Shown: one piece after another, positions 24,634 through 37,707 of the stretch
How the letters are laid out: each line of letters starts with the position of its first letter
Position numbering within the stretch: position 1 is the first letter of the stretch
Assembly: GCA_905250125.1 (NCBI GenBank)
Contig: CAJNOL010000884.1
Coordinates: 32,604 to 96,603, forward strand
From: Rotaria sordida
Lineage: Eukaryota; Rotifera; Eurotatoria; Philodinida; Philodinidae
DNA length: 64,000 nt
Direction: 5' to 3'
Translations under genes and position numbers: made by a program
Notes under the pieces: generated by a model
Told to the model about the DNA's origin: nothing
Seen by the model: only the letters and a program-made list of their open reading frames with translations
Databases searched by the model: none

Positions 24634-27600
24634 TTATTTTTTATGTTCAGTACGTCGACGATGTTTATTTTGTTCTCCTTTCCATAATTTTTCATTTATA
24701 ATCATTTCAAGTTCATTTGACTGATATTCATTATTATCTTCATTTTCTTGTTGATCTTCTTTATAAATATGTTTATTAAAGAATGGTGTTTGTTCTATTT
24801 GTGAACCACGTAAATGAATTAAATATTTAAGTAATGGTGGTTGTCGAAGATGAATACCAAGACCATCCGGTGTCATTACATCAAATACTACATATTGATC
24901 ACGACTACATTGAACACTAGCCCAACCTAAATTTAAAATTGTTATTTGAAGATAATATTTGTCACGTCTACCATAAAAATTACGGAAAAAAATAGATTGA
25001 TAAGACAAACTAGAGTAGTAGTTAGAGATGTACCAGCGTCTGTCTTTTTTGTCAACACAAGTCGTGACTTCATTTATTCAGACTATGAATTTATTAAAAG
25101 GAATGGATACGTTTAAAAGTTAAAAGTGTTGAATGTTGTCGTTTTTTGAAGAGAAATCAACATGAAGATCTAACTCAGGATACAACCCTATATCTAATGT
25201 AAATCTAATAAAAATATACATACCTGCTGATGATAAAACAATATCTCCAGCAGCTTCTTCTTCTCCAATGCCAAGAATTTCAATAGTTGGGCCAATAAGT
25301 CGAGGCGGATCTTGAAGACGACCATTTATTCGATTTTGCGGTACCTAAAGAAAAAAAATCCTGCGTATTGCGATATAAAGCAAAAAATGACTGCTAACTC
25401 CAAGTTGATTTTTTTCCAGAGCATTTTCATAAAATTTTTCAACATCTTTTGTTTGTATCACATTAATTGGCAAACGAGATGTTGTCATTAATGAAATAGT
25501 TGCTTGACCATGATTTGTAATCTAAAAGAAAGAATAACAATATATATATGATAAAACAAAGAACAAGAATTTACATGTTTAACATCAATCCTTGCAACAC
25601 CACCAATTAATATTGTTTGTCCAACATCTAATAAAATATTCACCGGTCGAATAGCAGTTGATTGATGATCAAAAAATGAAAGTTCTGTTTGATTACTACA
25701 TTTATTAATCATCTTCAACAAAAAAATTAATTAAAATTTAATGAAAAAAACAAAAGTTTCTTTTTACTTGTTCAGGTAAAATAACTCCCGGTGTATCAAA
25801 AAGCCATTTTTCATTTTTATATGAACCGGGATTAAAAGCTCGCATTTTCTTTTGTCGATAATTTATATAATTATGTTCACTTGATTCGAATGAACGATCT
25901 TCATTAAAAGAATTTTCACCAGATGAATATGTATATGATGCACCACTTTTTGGTAAATTCATTTCAGATTCAAATCGACGACGCCATTTTACTGTTGATT
26001 CAACATTTTCTAAAATTTTATCTTCAATATCTTATTCATTGAAAGACAAGAAAGCGAAACATACCGGCAGCAGTTGTTTCATTTTCAATTGAATTATCAT
26101 CATCATCATCTGGAATAGTTTCGTTTTCTTCTCGTTCTTTCAAGCGTTCTTCACGCATAAATTGATTTTTTCCAGTTCGTAATTGAATTGGAAAACGAAC
26201 AACATTCATTGTTGTACCTAAATAAAACAACACTAATCATAATAAATTTTTCAATAAATATTTTACCAGGAAGATTTGATACAGTCGCAGGTTGAATACA
26301 ATCAAGTGCATGAATATGACAAAGATCAGAATCAATAAGACTATTAAATAAACTACTTTTTCCGGCATTTGTACCCCCGAGTAGATAAGCACCACCTAGT
26401 ATTTTATATTACAGTACAGAAAAAAGACAAATGAAAACAGCAAAGACAAACCATGTTGTGACCAATAACGAAATACTTTGGAAATTAATTCTTCAATACC
26501 ATATCCAGTTCGAGCACTGATTAAACCATAATATTTAACTATATGTTTTCCTAAACCACGTTTTGTACATTCATTTTCAAGACATTGACGAACATTAGAC
26601 AAATACGTTTCATTGTCTAAAATAAATTTATTATTCGTTTGAATAGATTCTTCATCGAATCTTTGATAAGTTTACAAAAAAAAAGTTCATTTTCTCAATT
26701 AATACTAATTCATTATAAATCGATCTACTAAGTAATAAGATACCTGTATTAATCTGCGTCTTTATATGATGAAAATTATGAATATAGTAAAGATCTATGG
26801 AAGATTTTTTTTCTAGGTACTACTTTAAAAAAAAAACTTGCCTTTGGGTAGTAGGTCAACTTTATTGCCAAGAACAAATATAATATTCGATGAAGTATGA
26901 TGATTTTTTGCTGTTTCATCAATAAGATGTGCCCATAATCGACTAATTGAATTTGGTATATCAAGAAGATCGACAATTAAAATAATTAAAGCACGTTTTC
27001 GTTTTATTTCTGTTAAAATATCTTTATAAACTTGTTCGTTAACTTCACAATGTGATATTTCATTTGTATATTTAAAAAGAAAACATCGTTGACATTGACT
27101 TGTTCGTTTTTGTAAGTTTGTTGAAAGATAATGTTTATAGATTTCAACTGGTACAAAACCACTTGAATATATATATGTGAAAAAATAAATAATTCTATCA
27201 AAAACATAATAATAATTTCTTACGGCTTAGTTTTATCAGCACATTGAAGTGATGCTCCACAACCAAAACAATGAGCTGTTTCATGAATAGGTATTGTTGT
27301 ATCTTCTGTTCCTAAATTCATTTGAAAATGATTTTCTACAGATGGAAAAGCAACAATAGGTGGATGAGGTAAATCATCTTCATCTTCATTTATTGACAAA
27401 ATAATATCATCTTTTGGTATTTGTGAAAGAAGATTTTCTGCTCGACCTGTTGTTCGTGAATGTTGTCGAACAAGATATTTTTTATTTTCAGATAATTGAC
27501 CACCAAAACGAACAGCATATGATGGATCTTTAGAAAGTATTTGACGAACTACAGGTGAGAGATTATCTAATGAAACAGGTTTTGTTTCAGTAATAATATG

Positions 27601-27759
27601 TTTTTCATTAGTTAATAATGATTTAGAAGAACGACGATTTGATCGAAAACGACAAGCATTAATTTTAATAGATATTGAACGATGAAATAATGATATTCTT
27701 CGAAAATTTAACATTTTTAGTGGAAAAAAATTATTGATTTCGAATAATGAATGAATCAT
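24634..27759 (-). CDS. NOA1: NOA1-like circularly permuted mitochondrial GTPase (739 aa)
   Basis: Ten minus-strand exons: 27224-27759, 26842-27161, 26452-26616, 26267-26395, 26065-26217, 25768-26009, 25575-25712, 25399-25521, 25224-25344 and 24634-24926. All junctions keep frame. The N-terminus is Arg/Ser-rich without acids (MLNFRRISLFHRSISIK), a mitochondrial presequence; the second Met at 27714 is an equally good start (724 aa). A YqeH-type zinc finger follows (CFGCGASLQC, then CQRC). G motifs come in permuted order: GNKVDLLPKD (G4), then a SAR-type G5, then the P-loop GGTNAGKSS and PGTT, then DTPG. The C-terminal domain begins near IEILGIGEEEAAGDIVLSSA and ends in a basic tail. NOA1 supports mitochondrial translation and ribosome assembly. 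Intron 2 uses a GC donor (AAAG|GCAAGT at 26841). Exon 6 has a second in-frame acceptor that would add seven codons (34-nt intron) instead of the preferred 55-nt intron. Confidence 0.9.
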
Positions 27760-29536
<1,777 letters not shown>

Positions 29537-29978
29537 ACTTGAAAAGTACATTAAATGTTCATGATCATAAACAATTAGCTTTTTTTTATGTAGTTTAACT
29601 TTCTTCTTGAATTCAACCCTTACCCTAGCAGAAAGATGTTGCTATACACCACCCTACTCTTCTAGTTTGTATAATTATTTTTATTTACTTGTAAGATGAA
29701 ATAAAAAGAATCATACTTTTTTTTGCTTTCCTTCAGAATAAATTTAGATGTATACTTATGGTACATGATTAAATTTAGTCAAAAATGTTTTGTTGTTTTG
29801 AGAAAAGAAAAAAAACAAGTTGTGTGCTTTTTCAATAACATCCAGGTGAAAAGAGAAAAGAAATGCATTATGAAAATGATTCAAAATCATCAATTTTGTA
29901 GGTCAATGAATTGTAGAACTTTTTTTAAAATGTATTTATACTTTTGAATAAGACTATTTAAAAAAAAGAGTTTGTTGA

Positions 29979-30400
29979 TTAAACACTACATGGACTAGAA
30001 CATCGCCAACATTTATTACAATCTTTATCTTCTAAACAAAGAATTTTTTCATTTGATTTTCTTGTATAACACCATTCAGGACCAGTTAAACATGGAAAAG
30101 CACCAGTACATCCTGCCCAACAATAATCTTTATAATATTCAAACTATTCTGTACAGGTTTTAGCAATGGAATATATTTTCGACTTTTATCAATAACTGAA
30201 TTTATTTGTCCGGTTATTTGATTATTGATTTCAAATATTGTAGAATTTATTAGTTGATATGTTCGTTTTTCAATTTCATTGATTGAACAATTTCCACGAT
30301 ATTCAATTGATATGCTCGACGATTGATATGTTCAATAAATAAATAAATAAATAATTATACTAATTACTAATATCAGTATACTTATTTTTGTATGTTTTAT
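29979..30400 (-). pseudogene. Dead copy of the small cysteine-rich membrane protein gene
   Basis: This aligns throughout to the intact gene at 56876-57322. The start codon ATG is ATA. A 13-nt deletion lies near 30300, a 16-nt deletion near 30167 removes the IPLQNPYG region's end, and the conserved Trp in the TEWFGC motif is a TAG stop. Several Cys and Gly codons are also changed. These lesions cannot be reconciled with function. Confidence 0.9.
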
Positions 30401-30852
30401 TATTTATTGGTTTTCTTTGAATAGAAAGGTCTAGAGCTTATTTCTATTCATATATAAATACACTTTTAGTCCATAATCATCTGTTATCAATACACACCTG
30501 TGATGACGTCGTTCTTATTTGTTTATGACGACATACAACAAGATAAAAGGCGTGAGTGTGAAGAGAGAAATATATACGTATGTGATAATAATTCAATAAA
30601 TCATGGTACAAATACAAGAATAGATTAATTATTTTTTATGTTTTCTATTCTTTTTAGTCAAAATAAAAACTCTTTAAAGAGGATTCGTTGTATATGTGTA
30701 TCGATCCAATTATGATCTCATTCAGTTGCCACACATTTCGAATTTTTTCTGTAACAAGATTAAACTTACAAATTTTTATATAAAAAAATGAATATAGAAT
30801 AATCGGTTGAATTATTTTTGATTTTGAACATATTAACTTATGCTAAGAAATA

Positions 30853-31197
30853 CAGTAAAACCTCCCATAGTGAACACTCCGCGTTCCGACGGAGTGATTT
30901 TTGCTGGAATTGGACCTCTCTATAGTGGACACTTTTGAGAAGTTTTAAACAATGTCAACTAGAGAGTTTTCCTGTATTCTAACAATTATTGAATTTTCTG
31001 TTTGTCAAGAACAAAAGTATATGAGGAGAGAAGTAACAATGAGCACTAATCAGTTATCTTATTCGCTAACATCCTTCAAATTCTTAGATAACGCGTCTAC
31101 TTCTTCGAAAAACTTAGCTTCTACAAAAGACCTAACCTCCCTAGAGTGGATACTTTAAAAAAGTCCCATAGGTATCCATTATATGGAGGTTTTACTG
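30853..31197. mobile_element. MITE with CAGTAAAACCTCC termini and TA target duplication
   Basis: 345 bp with inverted ends CAGTAAAACCTCCCATAG and its reverse complement (ATGGAGGTTTTACTG), flanked by TA on both sides (30851-30852, 31198-31199). The ends resemble pogo/Tigger-type elements of the Tc1/mariner group. The 68-codon open frame inside (30952-31158) shows no transposase motif. Copy B of the segmental duplication has an uninterrupted TA at the equivalent position (near 57673). Confidence 0.85.
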
Positions 31198-31870
31198 TAA
31201 AACAAATATATTAAATCGTCTTAGTAAAAAGAAGAAAATTTTTAGTTATGACATAGCCAATGTTATCAATGCTGTTACTCAACGAGAACGCATTAAAAAA
31301 AACCAAATAAGATATTTTGAATTTACAACATGACATAAGAATAATTTAATAGAGAAGATAAAATATTCTATGATATGGATCTGTCATCCTAATTATCAAT
31401 TCATAATTAAATGCAACAGACTAATCTTTATGACGTATGTCATTACGTCTTATTAAACAAAATCACCATTTTTACCTACAATTTCCTCTTGAAGTTTGTT
31501 AATTTGAATCAGCAGAAATGTTAATAATGAATTTCCTTCGTTGTTCAACCTATCTTAGAATAAAACACATTATAAGAAGAAGAAGAGTAGAATTTCTTAA
31601 GCAAAGAAAAATAAAAAGTAATGAATAAAGTTCAACAAATTAATGGCATCTCTGACAAACTAATCAAATTTGTTCTAATCTAGAACATCACATGATTATA
31701 ATCAAACAAAAATAACCTAAATATATCCAACTAATTGTATCTATTTTAAATGTACTAAATAACGAAGAAATAGTAAAAACAAATATAATTAGACAATTAT
31801 TAGAATTCGACAAAACAAGAATTAAGAATAAATATTGCTCTACTTCATGTCAAGAATTCCCTATTGAATG

Positions 31871-32149
31871 AACAATTAGTGCAGATGTCAAATGATAATA
31901 TCATGAATTAAAAACAACTTTTGTTTGTAGTCCTAAACTAATAATCAGATGGTGTCATCTATATGATGAATGAGAAATTATAGTGAAAAGTACCAACTTG
32001 TATATTTGATTGGTTTAGTTTAAAAAAAGAAATAAATATCAAAGTGTAATATTTTTTGCTTTAGCTGATCGGTTTTGTTGCAAAAGAAAAGTAAAAAGAA
32101 CAGAGACAAAAAAAAAGTGTATATGTAAAAGATTTGAATAGATATTCAT
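31871..32149. other. Upstream spacer of the MOSC-domain gene
   Basis: AT-rich, no coding signal. The ATG at 32150 is the first that opens a frame matching MOSC-family proteins. Confidence 0.4.
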
Positions 32150-34772
32150 ATGAATGTAAAAGAATTACGTATTTATCCAATAAAATCCTGTGGTGGAGTT
32201 AAAGTTCAAGAAGCTTTGATTACAAGATATGGTTTAGCACTTCCTTCCGATTCTCGAATCTATGATAGGTAAAATAATTTCAAATACTTATCTTTCAATT
32301 TAAATTAATTTTAAAATAGACGATGGATGATTGTCAAAAATGGTCGACATTTATCACAACGTGTTTTACCTAGAATGGCGCTTATTCAACCATCATTTGT
32401 TAAAGATGGTCTTTTACTTCAAGCACCTAATATGCCTGATTTATTTATACCGATTAATCCATTACCAAAAGAAATAATGAATTGTTAGTAAGTCAATTAT
32501 TTTTTAAATATGTTTGTTTTTTCAATAAATTAATTGAATACATATAGTTGTTGGGATGAACCAATATTTGGTTTACGTTATGATGATAATATATCTCATT
32601 GGTTTCGAACATATTTTCAAAGTGATGATAAAATTGATTTAGTTATATTTGATGAAAAACAATTTCAAGCGCGTTCAAGTCAAAATAAACCTGATTTTCC
32701 TAATGTAGCACAAGATCATGATGTTAGTGTTTATCATGATGTTTGTCCAATACATTTATGTTCACTAGAATCTGTTGCTAATCTTAATACACGATTAGAA
32801 AAGAAAATTAAAATATATAATTTTCGACCAAATATTATTGTAACCAATGGAGATGAACCATATGCAGAAGTAAATTGAAATTGAATGAATATACACATAG
32901 GCGGCGCGCCAGCAATGCAATAGTTAGCAATTGCAACCCCTAAAATAAATTATTGGAATCAATAAGAACTTATTGCTTCCTCTAATTTTTCACGCTTCCT
33001 GTATATTCTAGAGTAAAACTTTTTTATTCAGCATATATATATTCGATGTAATTCTGTATTTTATACATGAAGATTGAATTTTAGTCTCAAGAATTGTTTA
33101 TTGCTATCCTGATGTATCTGTTTCCCGCAATATATATCGAGTGTCCCATGATAGATGGCTAATTTTTCTATTTCATATTTTAATCTTTAAATACATTTTA
33201 AAAAAGCATAGAAAATAGCACTAAGTGCAGCGTAAAGATCTCTGCAGCTACAAAGGAAAGCTTATTTTAATTATATACTTGATATTTTTTGAAAATAAAT
33301 GGAATTCTGCCCAATCAATTTTCGACGCTGCATAGAACGGTCTCACAGAATCTTGGTTCTTTTCAAAACAAAAAGTATACAATTAAAAAAGCTTTACTTT
33401 GTACACTGTAGAACTTTTTACGCTACATCTTGAGGTATATACGATAAAACTAATTAGACGATAAAACTAATTAGGCGATAAAACTAATTAGGCGATAAAA
33501 CGATGAAATAAGAAAAAAATGATTTGTTCATTGGAATAGAAAAATGATCTTTTAGGTACAATGGAAATTATTCTCACGGAATTTTGCTTTTTTTTAAACA
33601 AAAATTACACAACCCTTTACTTTGCGGATTGTTGATCTTTTCACGCTGCATGTTCTGGTGTATTATACTTTTCTAAAGAAAACATATTAAGAAATACACA
33701 GATGAAATAAGAACGAAGAAATGGTTTTTTGACACCTTCGAAAAGTGGTCGTATAGAATTTTGTCTTTTTCAAAATCAAAATTAAACAACCAAAATCGGT
33801 CTTGCTTTGTGAATTGTAGAGCTCTTCACACTGCATCTTGTGGTATACTCGGTTTTTTAATAAAAATTTTTAAAGATTAAAATCTGAAATACAAAAATCG
33901 GCCATTTATTATGGGACATCCGTTTGAACGAGATTATGAAATTGATATTGATGCTATTGGAACTGCTTTTCTATCGAAAAAAGATAAAAGAAAAACATTT
34001 TTTTGAAAATGAACAAAACAATTCTATATCATTCTTGGATAAGAATGTATTTTTTTCTATTACTAATAAATATTTGTGAACATTCAATAGTGATTGAACA
34101 CTAAAATTGACGAAGTAAATGTACTCGATAAAAAGTGCATATACTAATTAAAGCGGGTTTAATGTACTACTAGAGAAATTAATGCTCAAGTTTTGCATAC
34201 AGTACATTCGAGAAGTTCAGTTCTCATGAAAGCAATTTTTTGCCTCGGATTAAACAAGGGAAAAAAAGCAGAGCTCCTTTAACAGTTTATTGCTACCCCT
34301 ACAAAACTGACCTTGCGCCGCCCATGAATATACATGAGAAAAATGTTTGGTTAATGTTTTTTTTTTCATTGTAGGATTGTTGGAGAGAAATTCAAATTGG
34401 TGAAGTGAAATTAAGATGGATTTCACCATGTTTAAGGTTTATTATCATTTTCTTTTATCTTTATTAATAAATATTTTGAATTTTAAAGATGTCTTTTGCC
34501 AACAGTAGATCAAGAAACTGGTATTAAAGATCCAAATCAAGAACCTTGGAAAACATTGAGAAGGTAACTTTATATTTTTATTTCGTAAGAAAAAAATAAA
34601 AATATTCTTATTTAGTTATCGACTTCAACCTAATTCATATGGTGTCAAAGCTTTATTTGGTATTTATTTAGGACAAATCGATGATTCAAAAATTGTTTCG
34701 GGAACTATACATGTCGGTGATTTAATTCATGTTATTAAACAAGATCTTGATTTTTGGGAAAAAAATGATTAA
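32150..34772 (+). CDS. MOSC-domain molybdenum cofactor protein, mARC-like (300 aa)
   Basis: Six exons: 32150-32268, 32320-32487, 32548-32869, 34375-34436, 34489-34563 and 34616-34772. Joins are in frame. The N-terminal MOSC beta-barrel opens with ELRIYPIKSCGGVKV and continues DRRWMIVKNG. The MOSC domain shows CPIHLCSLESVANLNTRLEK, NFRPNIIVTNGDEPYAED and then LRCLLPTVDQETG, whose Cys corresponds to the Mo-ligand cysteine of mARC enzymes. mARC enzymes reduce N-hydroxylated compounds using cytochrome b5 and its reductase. The protein starts directly at the barrel and lacks the N-terminal signal anchor of vertebrate mARC, so it may be cytosolic or have an unseen upstream exon. Intron 3 is 1505 nt because of a hAT insertion. 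Confidence 0.88.
33138..33922. mobile_element. Nested inverted-repeat element with TGTCCCAT ends and internal tandem units
   Basis: Terminal inverted repeats of about 55 bp (left TGTCCCATGATAGATGGCTA; right end reads as TGTCCCATAATAAATGGCCG on the minus strand). The interior contains three diverged tandem units of roughly 200-240 bp, each with an ACTTTG...GTAGA...CTGCATCTTG-type core (about 33345-33440, 33575-33665, 33755-33855). No target duplication was recognised. Confidence 0.75.
33441..33501 (+). repeat. 17-bp tandem repeat, 3.6 units
   Basis: ACGATAAAACTAATTAG occurs at 33441-33457 and 33458-33474, then with G for A at 33475-33491, and a partial unit ends at 33501. It lies within the nested element. 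Confidence 0.95.
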
Positions 34773-35064
34773 ACGTGTCATATCTAAACGAAATTATAAT
34801 TTGAAATCATTATTGAAAAAACAGTTTTCATTTTCTGACAAAAATATTTGCAATATTTTTTGTTAAACTAAAACTTTTTTAGTCATGAAATTTATTACTT
34901 AACGTTTTATTTTATTCATTTATTAAAAAAATAGATTTACGAAGTTTTTGACTGATATAAAAGGTACATGCAGACTTATTTCTAGTTCCATTGCATACTG
35001 TTCAGAGATAGATATAACTGTAAATAATCACTAATCAAAATGTAAACATTCTAACAACAGGTAG

Positions 35065-35272
35065 CAGTGGCGGATTTAGGGAGAAGGGGGGAAGGTGATT
35101 GAGGCCATCGTTCCTGGTCCAAAACAAAATTTTCGGTTTTTTCCAGCAGAAAAGTCTTTAAAATAATCTGATACTACGTTCTATGATCATAATCGCTCCT
35201 AGTCCTCTCCACTGAAGCACCTCTAGTCACAACGAATCACCCCATACCATAAAAATTCTAGATCCGCCATTG
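35065..35272. mobile_element. Short hAT-type MITE with CAGTGGCGGATTTAG ends
   Basis: 208 bp between CAGTGGCGGATTTAG and CTAGATCCGCCATTG (13 of 15 positions inverted-identical). The flanking octamers ACAGGTAG and ATAGGCAG match at six of eight positions, consistent with an eroded 8-bp hAT target duplication. The interior is C/G-richer than the surroundings. Confidence 0.75.
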
Positions 35273-36204
35273 ATAGGCAGGATTATAACATGATCAAGGG
35301 TTTCTTGTTTTTATTGATACCTGATGGAAAAATATGAGAAAAACTTTTGACATTTTGAAGAATCATTTCTAATCGATCAATTATGAGATTTATAATATAT
35401 GAAAAAACTTGGCCCCTACTGTGTTTTGTTTTTAATTAACACCAATCTGTGTAGGATTGTTTACATCTTGTACTAAGTGAGTAAAAAAGACTTAACTGCT
35501 GAATTTTTCTTTCATTGAGTGTTGTTAATTCTGGTCGATGATATAAAATATCTTATAATCTGAAGACATCGAATGAATTTGAACTTTCGTTATCGTTTCT
35601 TATTTATCGTCTATAATTAGTAAATATAAATACGATTTATAGAAAAATCTAACAAAACTCTTACAATCAAAGTTATTTGATTTATATAATATGAAACAAT
35701 GAAATGTATAAATCAATGACCATGAAACCCAAATAAACAACGTATAATTTTCAATTCTTATAACTATTTTCTATATTCATCTTTTCTGATTAATCAAAAT
35801 AATTGACTGATATTTCTTTTCTAATACATAATCTTGTAAATGTGGATCATTTAAAACACTTGCACAAGAAAATTGGACGATACGATAGTGTAATTTTGCA
35901 ATACTACAAAAAAAAGTATTAAAATAAGGTATACATATGCAACCGATTGCATAGACATAAATTTCAAAAAGAATCAAAGATAAAAGAACATCGAAGAAAT
36001 TTCGACGTATCTTTTTAAGGAAATGTAATCTGCAAATGTTTTAAACTTATCCGCTCAATTAAAAGTAAGAGTAAGATTTGAATTTTTCATTACAATAGAT
36101 AAGAAAAGCAATAAAGTAGATATGATAAGTATTGTGATATTTGAATATATCGTAGAAAAACGAAAGCGAAATTATTTTGTACTCATTTATCCAACAGTTG
36201 TAGA

Positions 36205-36905
36205 ATGTCTATCAAGTAGAATTCAGAATTCTGTGGACTTATGTATTTTTTTAAAATGAGTTGATTATCATACACTAGAATTCTGTTTTTATCTTCTTAT
36301 TTCTCCATAGAATTCTATATTCCACAACAAAAATTTTACACAAGACATCAATCAAAGAAAACTACTATTCTTTTCTAGTCTATTTATATTCTGTCACGAA
36401 TTTTGTAGAATTCTGTATTATCAAAGACAAAGTACTCCGTTCTCGTCTATTTAAATTCTTCATTAGAATTTCTTTTGTGTTGGAAGTATGCATTACTAAT
36501 ATGGGCATTTGAAGTTTGTATTCTATTACTGATAATAGAATTCGATTTAAATTCTGCTGGCTTTTTAAAATTTCTTGTGTGCTGGTCGCAGCCACAGCTG
36601 CTCCTTAGATTATATTCGTCGTTTTGTACACTATGAAATTCTGTTTGTTTTTTTTTCAATTCTTAGCAGACGTTTGTTGTGGAGGGTGGAGAGTGCTCAT
36701 GACTGTGTGTTGGCTTCGGCTATTAGGAATAGAATTCTGTGAAAATTCTGCTGTAATTTTTGAATTCTTAGCAGAAGTATGTTGCTTGACGGGGTAATGG
36801 ATTAGTGTGATGTTTAGTAGTTTATTTGCTAGTAGGAATTTATCTTAGTGAACTAATCTATTGTTTACCGATCGGAGTTTTTAAATTCTGAATTCTGCAG
36901 CGCCT
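36205..36905. repeat. Word-repeat array built on AGAATTCTG
   Basis: AATTCTG, GAATTC and CAGAATT recur many times over about 700 bp without a fixed period. The array begins with GAATTCAGAATTCTGTGG and ends with TTCTGAATTCTGCAGCGCC. The unit is itself palindromic. Two overlapping 70-codon open frames inside are artefacts. Confidence 0.7.
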
Positions 36906-37160
36906 CAAATTCTATGATTGTTGGATAGTTTCAAAAGATGTTATTATCCTTAAAATATCAATACAAAAAATAATAATTCAAAATGTTTCGCATCAATGAT
37001 AATATGTTTACTATCTATGACAGTCAATGAATATCATTAATAAAAAACAAATCTATTAATTTAAGTCAAATAAAATATTTTATTGTTCTGAGCAAAAAAA
37101 AAGAGAATATTTACAAATTGAATTTATGTACAAAAAGAAAATCTAAAGAGACAAGTTTTT

Positions 37161-37707
37161 TTATAAATCAGTAAGAAGTTTTCGTCTAACATGTAATTCA
37201 TTTTGTCCAGTTCTTGGATCAAACTCTCGAGAAAAAGTACAATCGAGTGGTTCAGCTAACATTAATTCACATGTTGTATGAACAGTAAGAGACCGAATTT
37301 TACCACCAATTAATGAACCTGTTTCAGAATCAGCAAATGAACCCATTATATTATGAGATTGTTTATCAAATGTTCCACTTAATGATACAATATTATATTC
37401 TTTTTTATTTAATTGATGTGAATCTAATGAACATGCTGATAATGTTCCAACACAACTTAAAATAGATAATGATTGGACATCAATATCTTCCATTAATTCA
37501 TGAATTGTTGAGATTAATTCAACACCAGGGCCAATACGAAGTGGAAAACATCGAATTCGTGTACTTGCTGGAGTTTCTATTTATTTTCATTCATAAATAA
37601 GAATTAAGTTAAACTAAATTAAACTTACGACGATAAGTTCGCTGTTGAGGTTTTATTTTGCTTTTAAGCGTCAATATGTTACTTATTGCATTTGTTATCC
37701 CAGGCAT
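37161..37707 (-). CDS. PPC (DUF296) domain protein (164 aa)
   Basis: Two minus-strand exons, 37629-37707 and 37161-37576, joined in phase 1 with a 52-nt intron. The whole protein is one PPC domain: RCFPLRIGPGVELISTIHEL, ILSCVGTLSACSL, YNIVSLSGTF, MGSFADSETGSLIGGKI, then the C-terminal FDPRTGQNELHVRR. PPC domains form trimers; in plants they accompany AT-hooks, while animal versions are stand-alone and their function is unknown. There is no AT-hook, signal peptide or membrane segment here. The start at 37707 is the only Met before the domain in the first exon. Confidence 0.85.

Larger units (their letters stand above)
32896..34326. mobile_element. hAT-type non-autonomous element inside the MOSC gene intron
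   Basis: Inverted ends CATAGGCGGCGC and GCGCCGCCCATG are flanked by an exact 8-bp duplication AATATACA (32888-32895 and 34327-34334), the hAT signature. The element is 1431 bp without a transposase frame. Removing it and one target copy leaves a 66-nt intron, the normal size here. A second inverted-repeat element and tandem repeats are nested inside. Confidence 0.88.
34773..37160. other. Intergenic spacer with two repeats
   Basis: No gene is recognised. It contains the short hAT-type MITE at 35065-35272 and the GAATTCTG word array at 36205-36905, listed separately. Confidence 0.5.

Noticed and set aside
29723..29947. Small gene downstream of GAPDH (74 codons)
   Set aside because: It lies in the GAPDH 3' flank, is Lys/Phe/Asn low complexity and is not conserved in duplication copy B.
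30952..31158. 68-codon frame inside the TA-flanked MITE
   Set aside because: No transposase motif, and the element is absent from the duplicated locus.
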